A stretch of DNA of 64,000 nucleotides. Origin: Cherax quadricarinatus. Its lineage: Eukaryota > Arthropoda > Malacostraca > Decapoda > Parastacidae. Below, in pieces: positions 21,246-31,681 of this stretch. Under the pieces are notes generated by a model. That model was given only the letters and a program-made list of their open reading frames with translations, ran no database searches and was not told where the DNA came from. The stretch covers positions 23,058,845-23,122,844 of the forward strand of contig NC_091323.1 of the NCBI RefSeq assembly GCF_038502225.1, read 5' to 3'. How positions within the stretch are numbered: the first letter of the stretch is position 1; each line of letters starts with the position of its first letter. A program made the position numbers and the translations under genes.

Positions 21246-22552
21246 CAGGTGACAGGTCCTTAGCTTCGAACTATAGACCAATAAGCCTAACCTCCATAGT
21301 GGGAAAATTTATGGAATCAATAATTGCCGAGGCAGTTCGTAGCCACCTTGAAAAGCATAAATTAATCAACGAATCTCAGCATGGTTTTACAAAGGGGCGT
21401 TCCTGCCTTACGAATTTATTAACTTTTTTCACTAAGGTATTTGAGGAGGTAGATCATGGTAATGAATATGATATTGTGTATATGGACTTCAGTAAGGCTT
21501 TTGACAGGGTCCCACATCAGAGACTATTGAGGAAAATTAAAGCACATGGAATAGGAGGAGAAATTTTTTCCTGGATAGAGGCATGGTTGACAAATAGGCA
21601 GCAGAGAGTTTGCATAAATGGGGAGAAATCAGAGTGGGGAAGCGTCACGAGCGGTGTTCCACAGGGGTCAGTGTTGGGCCCCCTGCTGTTCACAATCTAC
21701 ATAAACGACATAGATGAGGGCATAAAGAGCGACATCGGCAAGTTTGCCGATGACACCAAAATAGGCCGTCGAATTCATTCTGACGAGGACATTCGAGCAC
21801 TCCAGGAAGATTTGAATAGACTGATGCAGTGGTCGGAGAAGTGGCAGATGCAGTTTAATATAGACAAATGCAAAGTTCTAAATGTTGGACAGGACAATAA
21901 CCATGCCACATATAAACTAAATAATGTAGATCTTAATATTACGGATTGCGAAAAAGATTTAGGAGTTCTGGTTAGCAGTAATCTGAAACCAAGACAACAG
22001 TGCATAAGTGTTCGCAATAAAGCTAATAGAATCCTTGGCTTCATATCAAGAAGCATAAATAATAGGAGTCCTCAGGTTGTTCTTCAACTCTATACATCCT
22101 TGGTTAGGCCTCATTTAGATTATGCTGCACAGTTTTGGTCACCGTATTACAGAATGGATATAAATTCTCTGGAAAATGTACAAAGGAGGATGACAAAGAT
22201 GATCCCAAGTATCAGAAACCTTCCCTATGAGGATAGACTAAGGGCCCTGAAACTGCACTCTCTAGAAAGACGTAGAATTAGGGGGGATATGATTGAGGTG
22301 TATAAGTGGAAGACAGGAATAAATAAAGGGGATGTAAATAGTGTGCTGAAAATATCTAGCCTAGACAGGACTCGCAGCAATGGTTTTAAGTTGGAAAAAT
22401 TCAGATTCAGGAAGGATATAGGAAAGTACTGGTTTGGTAATAGAGTTGTGGATGAGTGGAACAAACTCCCAAGTACCGTTATAGAGGCCAGAACGTTGTG
22501 TAGCTTTAAAAATAGGTTGGATAAATACATGAGTAGATGTGGGTGGGTGTGA
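21224..22552 (+). CDS. LINE-A reverse transcriptase (N-truncated, open)
   Basis: A 442-residue open frame. The first roughly seven residues come from the adjacent tandem repeat, so the ATG at 21224 is fortuitous. RT signatures are NYRPISLTSI (residues 16-25), QHGFTKGRSCLTNLL (52-66), motif A DFSKAFD with Asp88, SGVPQGSVLGP (143-153), and the catalytic FADD with Asp176 and Asp177. The C terminus has the CR1-type VRPHLDYAAQFWSPYYRMD and NRVVDEWNKLPSTVIEA blocks. RT would copy element RNA at a nicked target. Without the upstream endonuclease this copy is probably dead in cis, but the frame is intact and thus relatively young. Clade (CR1 versus L2) is inferred from motifs only. Confidence 0.85.
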   Translation: MLEDSIKTGDRSLASNYRPISLTSIVGKFMESIIAEAVRSHLEKHKLINESQHGFTKGRSCLTNLLTFFTKVFEEVDHGNEYDIVYMDFSKAFDRVPHQRLLRKIKAHGIGGEIFSWIEAWLTNRQQRVCINGEKSEWGSVTSGVPQGSVLGPLLFTIYINDIDEGIKSDIGKFADDTKIGRRIHSDEDIRALQEDLNRLMQWSEKWQMQFNIDKCKVLNVGQDNNHATYKLNNVDLNITDCEKDLGVLVSSNLKPRQQCISVRNKANRILGFISRSINNRSPQVVLQLYTSLVRPHLDYAAQFWSPYYRMDINSLENVQRRMTKMIPSIRNLPYEDRLRALKLHSLERRRIRGDMIEVYKWKTGINKGDVNSVLKISSLDRTRSNGFKLEKFRFRKDIGKYWFGNRVVDEWNKLPSTVIEARTLCSFKNRLDKYMSRCGWV

Positions 22553-22733
22553 GTTAGACCTGATAGCTTGTGCTAACAGGTCGGTTGCCGTGTTCCTCCC
22601 TTAAGTCAATGTGACCTGACCTGACTAGGTTGGGTGCATTGGCTTAAGCCGGTAGGAGACTTGGACCTGCCTCGCATGGGCCAGTAGGCCTTCTGCAGTG
22701 TTCCTTCGTTCTTATGTTCTTATGTTCTTATAG
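21243..22733 (+). mobile_element. LINE-A, 5'-truncated CR1/L2-like LINE
   Basis: A retrotransposon of about 1.49 kb comprising the RT from its second motif to the C terminus, then a short 3' UTR (GGCCAGTAGGCCTTCTGCAG) and a terminal microsatellite of TTCTTATG units (22707-22733). A short octamer repeat at the 3' end is a hallmark of CR1-type elements. The endonuclease domain and ORF1 are absent. Confidence 0.85.
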
Positions 22734-22779
22734 AGACAATTTTGGAATCACTGGTCCCCTCGCCGGGCCTAGACCAAGC

Positions 22780-23985
22780 CTATAGACAGTAATGAAATTT
22801 ATACACGTCTTCATTATTTGTGAATTTAAGATCTAAGATATTTTCTAGTCTAGTCGGTTCTGCTTTGCTGGTATAAGCCGAATTTTATCTTAAAGTCTCA
22901 GTAGTTCAGTTGTGTGAGACTTCATATACATTAGCTTCTGGGATTCTTACAACTACAGTCTTTGATACTTTCTACCATTCTTGGAGCGTTGAATTGAAAT
23001 TTCCAAGCAATGGCATTTTTAGGGCTGGGTTAGGTAGGTCTTCATGACTGTGTTCAGTTTTCAATAGTTCCTCTTTGAACTATTGGGAAGTTGCATCTGG
23101 TGGTTTACACATAGTTACAACAACTATATTTAGATTTACAGTTTCACCCAGTTTTTTTCAATAAACATTTCCTCAAAGATTCCCAAACGCTGCACAAGTG
23201 CCCCATTCTTCAACTTGTAGGTTTTCTAAACCATTTACATCCTATTCGGCCACATCACATCATTCGTGGTATTAAGTGCACATAAGCGACTTTTTAACAT
23301 ACATATCAACTCCTCCTCGTTGTCTGTTTTTTCCAGTAGCATCTGAGTAGATTGTATCCAGGAATGCACATTTCTTTGTTAAAGTAGCCTTTTACGTGAG
23401 TTTCCGTAAAGGCTATAAACACTGCATTCGACGCAGTAAGGAGACCGCTGATGAACCGTATTTTGTTGCTGCTATGTTTAAGACCCTGGATGTTTGCAAA
23501 AATAAATGATGTTATGTTGTTCGTCGCCGAGCTAGTGGGGGCCATTTTGTTGGCTTTAATGTATGTGGCTCTGGTGAGCCTTCCACTGGCTTTGTTTCCA
23601 GTCCAGTATGGTTCCTAAGTGGCGGTATATTCTTACCAATTTTTGCCATTATCTTTTCGTTTCCTGGCACTAAAAAATCATTGCTGCCTGCATGACTGTA
23701 ATTACCATAGTCAATTTTATGATCATGTTGCCTCCTACGCAGAGTTCCCTTCACATGAAACGTCGTGTGATTTGCATCACAAAACGTCTCTCATTTATGG
23801 AGTCATTGCAAACTTTTGGATGGAGGTGCAGGTCTTCTAATGACATACTCTTCTTTTTTCAAGAGAATACGGCATTTCTTAGGGTGGTCATAGTGACACA
23901 AATCGTAATTTTTTTTTCCAGTTGATCCATATTTGCAAGTTCCCTTGGCGCAGTGCTGACACTTTTTCTGATGGGTTGGGTTGGG
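22780..23985 (-). pseudogene. LINE-D ORF1 zinc finger and endonuclease N-part, broken
   Basis: Read on the minus strand from about 23985, KKCQHCAKGTCKYGS...CHYDHPKKC is a Cys/His zinc-finger-like ORF1 segment. An open frame at 23306-23545 carries NITSFIFANIQGLK and FIAFTETHVKGYF, the N-terminal active-site region of an APE-type endonuclease. Near 22830 the relic reads EPTRLENILDLKFTNNED, matching the endonuclease C-part at 50664-50912. Stops, frameshifts and an insertion of a hammerhead-family tail (about 23150-23240) break it. Confidence 0.65.
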
Positions 23986-24029
23986 AACCAGCTCGGTTAC
24001 TTTGATTACAGCTGACTAACGTGCTACTT

Positions 24030-24355
24030 ATCAATACTATTTATGGACATAAAAGGCTTGTAAGACGGTACAGGATAACTCCAATGAGAAGCAGGGAAAC
24101 GATGAGTACACTGAGAGAGAACTCGAATAAGTGTTAAGAGACCACGACTCTTCAACACTCTCCCGTCATGCATGAGGGGGATCAACAACAAACCCTGAGA
24201 GAGAACTCGACAGATTCCTAAAAACAGTTCCTGATGAGTCGGGTTCTGGTGCATATGTTGAACTATGGGCACTAACAGCTTGATCGATCAAGCCAGCAGC
24301 CCGGAGGCTTGGTCTAGGACCGGGCAGCGCCGGCGGTGACCTCCGGAAGCGACAA
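24030..24355 (+). mobile_element. LINE-D 3'-end fragment
   Basis: Compared in reverse complement, the piece aligns with 48800-49110. GGGCAGCGCCGGCGGTGACC and the following TCCGGAAG correspond to the element's terminal segment. The coding part is too decayed to read. Confidence 0.5.
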
Positions 24356-24540
24356 AGGTAAACTTTTAAATTTACACTTACAAACTTAAATTTACAAATT
24401 TAAATTTATTTATACTTACATTTACACCTACATATATTTACATTTATTAAGACTTTCACCTCGACTTACAGACTTACATTTCTTTACACTTATATTACAC
24501 TTTACTTACACTTAAATTAACATTTTTGTTATTAATATAG
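24356..24540. repeat. degenerate ATTTACACTTAC-type repeat
   Basis: Loose tandem of AAATTTACACTTAC-like phrases of 10-14 bp with heavy decay. Confidence 0.6.
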
Positions 24541-24863
24541 TTTTTTTTTTTAACCAAGAAGACTCCGGGTCTACGTTGAGATAGATGAGCAGAAATAGAC
24601 AGTATCGGTACGATGTAAGTTTAATATCCAGGAGCAAGATGGACTCTCTTAATTAACTACATCCCCCCCCCTCACGCGTGGAACTTTACCATTAACTTGA
24701 TCAAGCTTCTGCGTCAGTGAAACATCGTTAATACACAAATAAGCAGCACACAGGAGAGAAAGAGAGAGAGAAGCTTATGTCGACGTTTCGGTCCGTCTTG
24801 GATGGACAGAAAAGACCGAGTGAGCCAGTATATATATACTCTCCTCTCCTCTCTCTCTCTCTC

Positions 24864-24865
<2 letters not shown>

Positions 24866-24949
<84 letters not shown>
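24866..24949. repeat. (TA)n microsatellite
   Basis: About 84 bp of TA following a short CT tract, immediately before the inverted tRNA-like pair. Confidence 0.97.
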
Positions 24950-24952
<3 letters not shown>

Positions 24953-24977
24953 TAATTCGCAGAACAGGCGAAATATT

Positions 24978-25134
24978 CACAAACACTAATCTCAGGTCGA
25001 AGGAGACTCTAACCTATGAACCTTGGAACAAAGTAAGCAGTGCTCTAGGATCTATGTGGTACGGTGAGTAGAGCACTGCGTACCTTGTTCCAAGGTTCGT
25101 AGGTTCGAATCTCCTTCGACCTGAGATTAGTGTT
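24978..25134. repeat. inverted pair of tRNA-like SINE heads
   Basis: Arms of about 66 bp (24978-25044 and 25068-25134) are reverse complements with a handful of mismatches. The right arm reads GAGTAGAGCACTG (A-box-like) and GGTTCGAATCTCC (B box). (TA)n tracts lie on both outer sides. A relative with the same ATTCGC..AC.GGCGAA leader is at 47030-47150. Confidence 0.75.
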
Positions 25135-25135
25135 T

Positions 25136-25190
<55 letters not shown>
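25136..25190. repeat. (TA)n microsatellite
   Basis: Second TA tract bounding the inverted pair. It is followed by a degenerate CCACCATCCTACCATCAT-like stretch to about 25345. Confidence 0.95.
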
Positions 25191-25193
<3 letters not shown>

Positions 25194-25480
25194 CCCCCAC
25201 AATTGTCTTCCTACCATTACTACCACTATTCCACCACCATCCTACCATCATTATGATCATCCTTCCACCAACAACAACATCCTACCAACACCTTACTACT
25301 AATATGACCATCCTACCATCAGTCCTACCACCATCCTGCCACCAGCACTAACAGTATGGTGGTACACAGCACAGGGCCTGGATCCTAACACTGTTGTTCT
25401 TGCTCAGTGTTGAGTCGTGCAACACAATGGAGAAGATGCTTGTAATGTGTTCACAAGGAGCGAGATGCCTTGGATAATAT

Positions 25481-25482
<2 letters not shown>

Positions 25483-25542
<60 letters not shown>
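25483..25542. repeat. (CA)n microsatellite
   Basis: 60 bp of CA. The preceding 25346-25482 is unique sequence. Confidence 0.97.
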
Positions 25543-25545
<3 letters not shown>

Positions 25546-25554
25546 CATGGTTCA

Positions 25555-25646
25555 GGGAGTGACCCAGTAGCGACCAGTGAAGAGGCGGGGCCAGGAGCTA
25601 TGAATCGACCCCTCCAACCACAACTAGATGAGTACAACTAGGTGAG

Positions 25647-25650
<4 letters not shown>
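25555..25650 (+). mobile_element. LINE-B 3'-tail fragment
   Basis: GAAGAGGCGGGGCCAGGAGC, CGACCCCTCCAACCACAA and AACTAGGTGAG match the LINE-B 3' end at 45500-45575 and 46425-46480. It runs directly into (CA)n, as those copies do. Confidence 0.75.

Positions 25651-25652
<2 letters not shown>

Positions 25653-25741
<89 letters not shown>
25653..25741. repeat. (CA)n microsatellite after LINE-B tail
   Basis: About 88 bp of CA, preceded by a short CG run. Confidence 0.97.
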
Positions 25742-25744
<3 letters not shown>

Positions 25745-25831
25745 TCTGCCCACCTTGGTTTGTCCTAACAGTGTACACACCTCAGCAGACATGTGTGCAA
25801 GCAGACGTAGTGACGTACTGTATATGTAGTA

Positions 25832-25873
25832 AAGAGAGAGAGAGAGAGAGAGAGGAGAGAAAGGGAGGAGATG

Positions 25874-25932
<59 letters not shown>

Positions 25933-25946
25933 GAGAGAGAGAGAGA
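25832..25946. repeat. (GA)n microsatellite
   Basis: GA dinucleotides with a GGGAGGAGATGG interruption near 25862-25877. Confidence 0.96.
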
Positions 25947-26222
25947 CATAATGCTCCAGGCAATCACAATTAGAGAGGGAAAAGTAACTCTATGAGCAAG
26001 ACGTGCAAAGAGAATTGTAGGTGTGCGAAACACTGGGGTGTTGTTGTTATTGTTGTGTGACAGTAGGTTAGTAAGGAAGCAGTTCCCTCCCTGGTCACTA
26101 GATGGCATCACTCCCGGTCACCTTCATCTATATTAATCAGTATTTACGTGTTATTGCTAGATAGTGATAACATGTGAAAAAAAGTGGATAATCTGATACA
26201 GCGCCAGGCATGTTGTACAGTC

Positions 26223-26302
26223 CGGAGGATGAGTTATGTGGAGGATGAGTTATGTGGAGGATGGGCTATGTGGAGGATGGGCTATGTGGAGGATGAATTA
26301 CG
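26223..26302. repeat. 16-bp tandem repeat, 5 copies
   Basis: GGAGGATGAGTTATGT with GGGCTATGT variants. Confidence 0.9.
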
Positions 26303-26459
26303 TGCTGGTGAATGTGGCATTACAAATTTTCAAAGAATTGCTTGAAAAAACTCAAAATATGAGTTTTTTTTATTTCAATCGAACTGTTATGACACTAAGT
26401 TGGTTAATGTACCGCGAGCACTGGACTAGGAAACACGCCGCCGCCGCCACTGACGCCAC

Positions 26460-26725
26460 CATCTAACACAACCACCACCATCAGTCACCTCCACCTCCCC
26501 TCCACCACTGTCATCCGCACCATCACCATCAGTCACCGCCACCACCACCATCAGTCACCTCCACCTCCCCACCCTTATCATCATCAGTCACCGCCACTAC
26601 CACCACCATCAGTCACTCCCACCACCATCAATCATCACCACCATCATCAATCACCACCACCACCACCATCAGTCAGCCCCACTACCAGTCACCCCCACCT
26701 CCCCTCCACCACCGTTGTCATATTG
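26460..26725. repeat. degenerate CACCATCAGTCACC repeat
   Basis: CCACCACCATCAGTCACC phrases alternate with CTCCACCTCCCCTCC. C-rich on the + strand. The intervals on either side (25947-26222 and 26726-27120) are unrecognised. Confidence 0.8.
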
Positions 26726-27120
26726 ACAGTCGTGAGCTGGGTTAGGGCTGATGACCGGACTCGTGTTTTGTCTATAAATCCCCTTCAGCCTCGACTCGCT
26801 CAACATTCACTACTTCAATACCACTACTCTTACCTAGAGACTGTCAGACTTGATAAAAGTAGTGAGCAAGGTCCCAAGAGCAGCGAAACTATGTACCACT
26901 GATAGACTTAACACTCACTCTCGACTAAATACGTCTAGACACGTGATGAAAATGAGTTTAAAAACCAACAAGGCTGACAGATGTGATGTATATACTTTAG
27001 AAACCTGGTTTTTTAATCCATTTACATCACAAGCGTCTAAATGCGAACTTGTTTGCCATTACCAACCCAACATCTCGACTCCCATAAACGACTATGTAGA
27101 TTTCTGACTTATTGTTTGCA

Positions 27121-27517
27121 GTAAGGTAGGGTAGGCTAGGCTAGGCTAGGCTAGGTTAGGTTAGGTTAGGTTAGGTTAGGCTAGGCTAGACTAGGTTAGG
27201 TTAGACTACGTTAGGTTAGGCTAAGTTAGGTTAGGCTAGGTTAGGCTAGGCTAGACTAGGTTAGGTTAGACTACGTTAGGTTAGGGTAGGCTAGGTTAGG
27301 TTAGGCTAGACTACGTTAGGTTAGACTACGTTAGGTTAGGCTAGGCTAGGTTAGACTAGGTTAGGCTAGACTAGGTTAGGCTAGGCTAGGTTAGACTAGG
27401 TTAGGCTAGGTTAGGTTAGGTTAGGTTAGACTAGGCTAGGTTAGACTAGGTTAGGTTAGGCTCGGTTAGGCTAGGTTAGGTTAGGCTAGGCTAGGTTCGG
27501 TTAGATTAGGTTAGGCT
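27121..27517. repeat. degenerate CTAGG/TTAGG array
   Basis: Pentamers mix TTAGG, CTAGG and ACTACG/ACTAGG variants, for example GGCTAGGCTAGGTTAGG. This is a strongly diverged relative of the 7.5-8.6 kb array. Confidence 0.88.
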
Positions 27518-28309
27518 GTCCTCTATCCACAACAATAATAACCAGTGATAATACAGAACAACGAAAAATATATAAATATGATTTAACGGCGATAAAAAAT
27601 TCTCCGGGGAAAACAGAAAAAGGGAAACCACTAAGATACTGTCACTGTTGAAGGTGCCTTCATCAGTCACCCATTTCACTGTTTTTACAGAAGTGAAATC
27701 GTGTCTGTGATTAAGAGGACCGAGCTGCCATTTACTTGTCTTCATACCATGGAATGGTAATTATCAGCAACTACAAGAACAATCAATAACAAGCTAGGAA
27801 CAATGACACTTTTGTTACGTTTCGTAAAAAGACGTTTAGAGTGAAGAACAGCAAAGAGAAGACTGAGGCCTTACGATGCCCTTCTCAGGCCGCATCTTAA
27901 ATGTTCCGTTTAGTTTTGCAAATAATTACCAGGAAGATGACGACCTGGAGGAGGTACAATGAAGGTGGTGCTTTCATTATTAAGCTTTATCTTGAGACTC
28001 TCTAAGGCCGGTGCTCTGAGGGTCAGGCGATGAGCTCTTCATTCATGGATTTGGTGCTAGTAACACATCTCTTTAACTCATAGGTGGCACATGATCATTG
28101 TGGGTTTGGCACTACATCATGAATGATATAATATTATTATTATTAGTTTCATTAGTAATTTGACATGAATGTTACTGAAACATTCTTAAAAATGAACTCA
28201 AAACCAGAGTGTGGAGAGAGAGAGCATGCCTGGAAGAGCTGTGTAACTCACCCTCTCTGTCATTCTACATTTTCTGCGTATCTTCAGCTCTTCTCTGAAT
28301 TTCAGACCC
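27518..28309. other. unique sequence, no gene recognised
   Basis: A lone CTGATGA on the minus strand near 27665 has no GAAAC partner. The short (ATT)n at 28130-28145 follows a CATTGTGGGTTTGGC phrase reminiscent of the family G tail. Confidence 0.4.
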
Positions 28310-28399
28310 TTCGAGGGATGGGTACCTTAATCCTGGTGAAGGGCTCTTGATTTGAGGAATCTGAGTTACCTTCCACCCCTGTCCTTTGGATCAAACCTG

Positions 28400-28402
<3 letters not shown>
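28310..28402 (+). repeat. family G repeat fragment
   Basis: TCCTGGTGAAGGGCTCTTGA and TTTGGATCAAACCTGA match the copy at 34030-34115. It runs straight into (CA)n. Confidence 0.6.

Positions 28403-28481
<79 letters not shown>
28403..28481. repeat. (CA)n microsatellite
   Basis: 79 bp of CA. Confidence 0.98.
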
Positions 28482-28482
<1 letters not shown>

Positions 28483-28619
28483 CCCTCCTCTTTCATATTT
28501 TTTTTCTCCTCGTGGAAGTTATGCTTATTTTATATCACCACAAGTGATCCCTTCCTTAAATCTCTTGCACAGGCAACTGATCAAGAAGAAATTTCTCGCC
28601 TAACTCTTAGTAATAATGT

Positions 28620-29400
28620 ACCACAAATTATATACACTGCTGGATCTCAGCAGAAGTCTTACTGGCAAGGCTGCAACTGCTCATGTTGCCACCTCCCTAG
28701 ATAAGAACTCTAGCAACTGGGCATCTACACTGCAAACTGAATTGTTTGACATCCCAATGGCACTAAATTTAACTTAGAGCAATGTGCTTGTTTCTTTGAT
28801 TATTACTATGTTATTACTGAAGTCTCTTGCATGCTAATGGGAGAAGTCGGGAATAGATACTCCATAATCAGTAATTCATGTACAGTTTTTACTGATTCCA
28901 CCACACATTAAATTACACATACATGACAAAGTTGGTAAGTTATCCAAAGAAAATACCCTGAAGGAAAATCTAGAATATAACCCTGATATACCTGTATGAA
29001 GAATTAGGAATAATATGTGGAGAGAAATAAATGACAGCGAATGTCAAAGAATGTAGTTAGAAGATTGAGTAGATCTATAACTCACTATGATAACATAATA
29101 ATAAGTATGTTTATATAGCAATTTGCACTGTAAACATACTGATGTTGTATTAGCCAGACTTAGGCTTGGTTATAAGCACTTGTGGCAGTTTGGCAGACAC
29201 ACACATGATGATCACACCAAATGCAAAGTATGTGGCCAGCCTTGTGATCACTGTCTTGAATATTATGTTTAGTTGCCCACTTACTGAGGAATATAGATTT
29301 AAACAATAAAATAACCTATGGGATATGCTAAGTATCTCATTAATGGAAATAAGATACCAGACATATTAAACAAATGTCCTAAACATGCCTGCAGCAGATA
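28620..29400 (+). pseudogene. LINE-R RNase H domain and C-terminus, broken
   Basis: The relic reads in shifting frames as YTAGSQQ...GKAATAHVATSLDKNSSNW, ASTLQTELFDIPMALNL, then much later LRLGYKHLWQFGRHTHDD, HTKCKVCGQP and LINGNKIPDIL. The first block resembles the ribonuclease H domain carried by some non-LTR retrotransposons (the first catalytic Asp position reads Ala here). The last resembles the Cys-rich segment that follows it. Many stops and frameshifts. Its 3' tail continues as the repeat at 29405-29575. Confidence 0.7.
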
Positions 29401-29404
29401 AGAC

Positions 29405-29578
29405 ATTTGTAAATACAAATCCAGATGTAATCTTGTTAATTCTTTATGGGAGCCTAGTTCCTAAGCCTTTTTTTTATGTATCTATATGTTCTTGCGCTAC
29501 CTTTCACGGGATGGATATTGGGTGCACGATGAACTACCCGCTTCAGCAGCAAAAATCTAAATCTAAATCTAAATCTTG
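29405..29578 (+). mobile_element. LINE-R 3' tail
   Basis: TTGTAAATACAAATCC, TTGTTAATTC, CCTAGTTCCTAAGCC, CGGGATGGATATTGGGTGCA and a terminal AAATCTAAATCTAAATCT hexamer repeat. The same tail is present in the SINE at 10283-10412. Confidence 0.75.
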
Positions 29579-29659
29579 TCTAATATTTCGTATCCTTCGT
29601 GTCCTTGTTTCCTTTTCCTATTGAACTTCATCGATATTCATCTTATTTTTCTACTTCTA

Positions 29660-29662
<3 letters not shown>

Positions 29663-29726
<64 letters not shown>
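29663..29726. repeat. (ATT)n microsatellite
   Basis: About 64 bp of TTA repeats. Confidence 0.97.
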
Positions 29727-29828
29727 GCCGTGGTATCAGCTGGGGTTTTAGTATTAGTTATAATAGCAGTAGTAGTTACTAGCGTTGTGATACTGTAGTA
29801 GTAGTGAGTCTCGAGTGTAGATCTCTAC

Positions 29829-29833
<5 letters not shown>

Positions 29834-29883
<50 letters not shown>
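29834..29883. repeat. (GT)n microsatellite
   Basis: 50 bp of GT. Confidence 0.97.
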
Positions 29884-29884
<1 letters not shown>

Positions 29885-29924
29885 ATGCATTATTATTATA
29901 ATCATGCCTGCACCTCTCAGAGCC

Positions 29925-30022
29925 CACATGCAGGCAGCTGTGGGCACTGAGAGATGCAGGCAGCTGTGGGCACTGAGAGATGCAGGCAGCTGTGGGCACT
30001 GAGAGATGCAGGCAGCTGTGGC
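29925..30022. repeat. 26-bp tandem repeat, about 4 copies
   Basis: Units of GCAGGCAGCTGTGGGCACTG plus AGAGAT. Two more units occur at 30152-30195, so the array has been split by the intervening 130 bp. That spacer contains the SINE-family phrase TTTTTTGGGTTATCCTAGGT (30068-30087). Confidence 0.9.
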
Positions 30023-30151
30023 CTTCTTCCCCACTCCACCACCCACATGGAAATAAGTCACTGACTTTTTTGGGTTATCCTAGGTTCATGGTCATCAAGG
30101 TGTCTGGGTCATCCTTCCTTCCTACCTACCTTCCTTCCTTACTTACTTCTG

Positions 30152-30195
30152 AGAGATGCAGGCAGCTGTGGGCACTGAGAGATGCAGGCAGCTGT
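30152..30195. repeat. 26-bp repeat, right part of split array
   Basis: GAGAGATGCAGGCAGCTGTG recurs twice here with the same sequence as the array at 29925-30022. Confidence 0.85.
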
Positions 30196-30277
30196 CAGCA
30201 TGTCAACCTGGAGCTGCAGGTAACGACTAGCCCGTCAGCAAAGTTGCTGCTGTTTATTTCCTCTCATTGTTTATTAT

Positions 30278-30512
30278 GAGTCGGGAGCGACCGACTTATT
30301 CCCGTAACGTGGGTCAGCGCGCCCGACCTATTCCCGTAACGTGGGTCAGTGCGACCGACCTATTCCCGTAACGTGGGTCAGCGCGACCGACCTATTCCCG
30401 TAACGTGGGTCAGTGCGACCGACCTATTATCGACGGGGATGCACATCCGACTTATTCCGGTAACGTGGGTCGGCGCGTCCGACCTAGACCGGAAGCGTGG
30501 GTCGGCACTCCT
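30278..30512. repeat. 32-bp tandem repeat, about 7 copies
   Basis: CCCGTAACGTGGGTCAG recurs at 30301, 30333, 30365 and 30397, an exact 32-bp spacing, with GCGACCGACCTATT between. Later units decay (GTCGGCGCGTCCGACC). Confidence 0.95.
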
Positions 30513-30691
30513 GGCTGATTTTCTCAACATGGATTATTTATGTTTGTATGTCTATTATTTCCATGTCAACTTGTCCTCCCTTTGTTTACGTTATTTTTCT
30601 TCCTTTAAGAATCTGAAGGTCGTTTTACACACACAATTCAAATTTGTAAATTATTTTACCCATATAATTCAGATTTGTAGGCTACTTTGTC
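30513..30691. other. AT-rich spacer, nothing recognised
   Basis: AT-rich sequence between the 32-bp array and the inverted repeat. No gene seen. Confidence 0.4.
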
Positions 30692-30912
30692 TCCGATTCG
30701 AATTATTGTGATAAAATTATTTATGGAAACTTGTATTGACGAAATTATTTAGAAAGCTGAATTATGGGGACAAAGTAACCTGGAGGTTACCAGAATAACC
30801 TCCAGGTAACCTCCAGGTAACCTCCAGGTTACTTTGTCCCCATAATTCAGCTTCCTAAATAATTTCGACAGTACAAGTTTCTATAAATAATTTTATCACA
30901 ATAATTCGGATC
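30692..30912. repeat. about 100-bp-arm inverted repeat (foldback)
   Basis: The left arm (about 30696-30792) and right arm (about 30812-30912) are reverse complements with few mismatches, sharing AGCTGAATTATGGGGACAAA and AATTATTGTGATAAAATTAT. The loop carries three tandem AACCTCCAGGT units. It is a MITE-like or foldback structure. No target duplication was clear. Confidence 0.8.
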
Positions 30913-31589
30913 AATAGATAATTCTGTCACCGTAATTCGGATCTGTCAGTTTTGGTACTTTGTAATGCCGTTTTTTCTAGTAAATTTCTATCCAAAATTA
31001 GTTTATTTTTTGTTAATTTTTCTAGTGTACAAGTTTAAATTAAATTACATTCTCTAATATTTTTCAAAAATTAATCCTGTATCCTAGCATAGGAAAAAAA
31101 TCCTAACCTCTAAAAGTTAGAAGGGAAAAAATAATCTTATCGGCTAAAAGTTTTAATTAAATCTATCACCGTGTGCATCAGTAGCCAGCCCCCCCCCCCA
31201 AAAAAAAAATTCTATGATGTTTTGTTTTTTTAAAGTCGAGAGCATTGGAAGTTTGACTTTACTTTTGGTTAGAGCGATTAATGTACTGACTAGTGACGAG
31301 GCTCCTCACGGCCCTTGATAAGTCGCCTGTAGTCGATAGGCGGCTGGATTATCCCTCTCACCATTAAACGACCAACCAAACTACTCAGCCAGGTGAAACC
31401 TGTGGCTTAGTGCCGACTTTAGTGCCATTCTAGTTGGACCCGGTGCCAACTTGTAGCTGGTGCCAGCGATATTTAAATGTCCCCATTAATTCATTGCTCT
31501 ATTGACTACTGAACATTTGAAATAACATGAAGCTATCGCCATCGTTGTAATTCTGTTGACAGATAAACTTCCTTTGCATATAGCAAAGA

Positions 31590-31591
<2 letters not shown>
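30913..31591. other. AT-rich unique sequence, nothing recognised
   Basis: Contains a C-run/A-run junction near 31190-31209. No gene or repeat family was identified. Confidence 0.45.
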
Positions 31592-31630
<39 letters not shown>

Positions 31631-31633
31631 TAT

Positions 31634-31679
<46 letters not shown>
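31592..31679. repeat. (TA)n microsatellite with GATA interruptions
   Basis: TA repeats broken by two AGATAT steps. It lies directly against the left terminus of the MITE. Confidence 0.96.
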
Positions 31680-31680
<1 letters not shown>

Positions 31681-31681
31681 G

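Noticed and set aside
24770..24830. Hammerhead core near GACGTTTCGGTCC (minus strand)
   Set aside because: Helix II and GAAACG are recognisable but the CTGATGA half is lost, so it is a remnant only.
27655..27700. Another hammerhead core (CTGATGAAGGCACC, minus strand)
   Set aside because: No GAAAC follows at the required distance and no second helix II strand is present.
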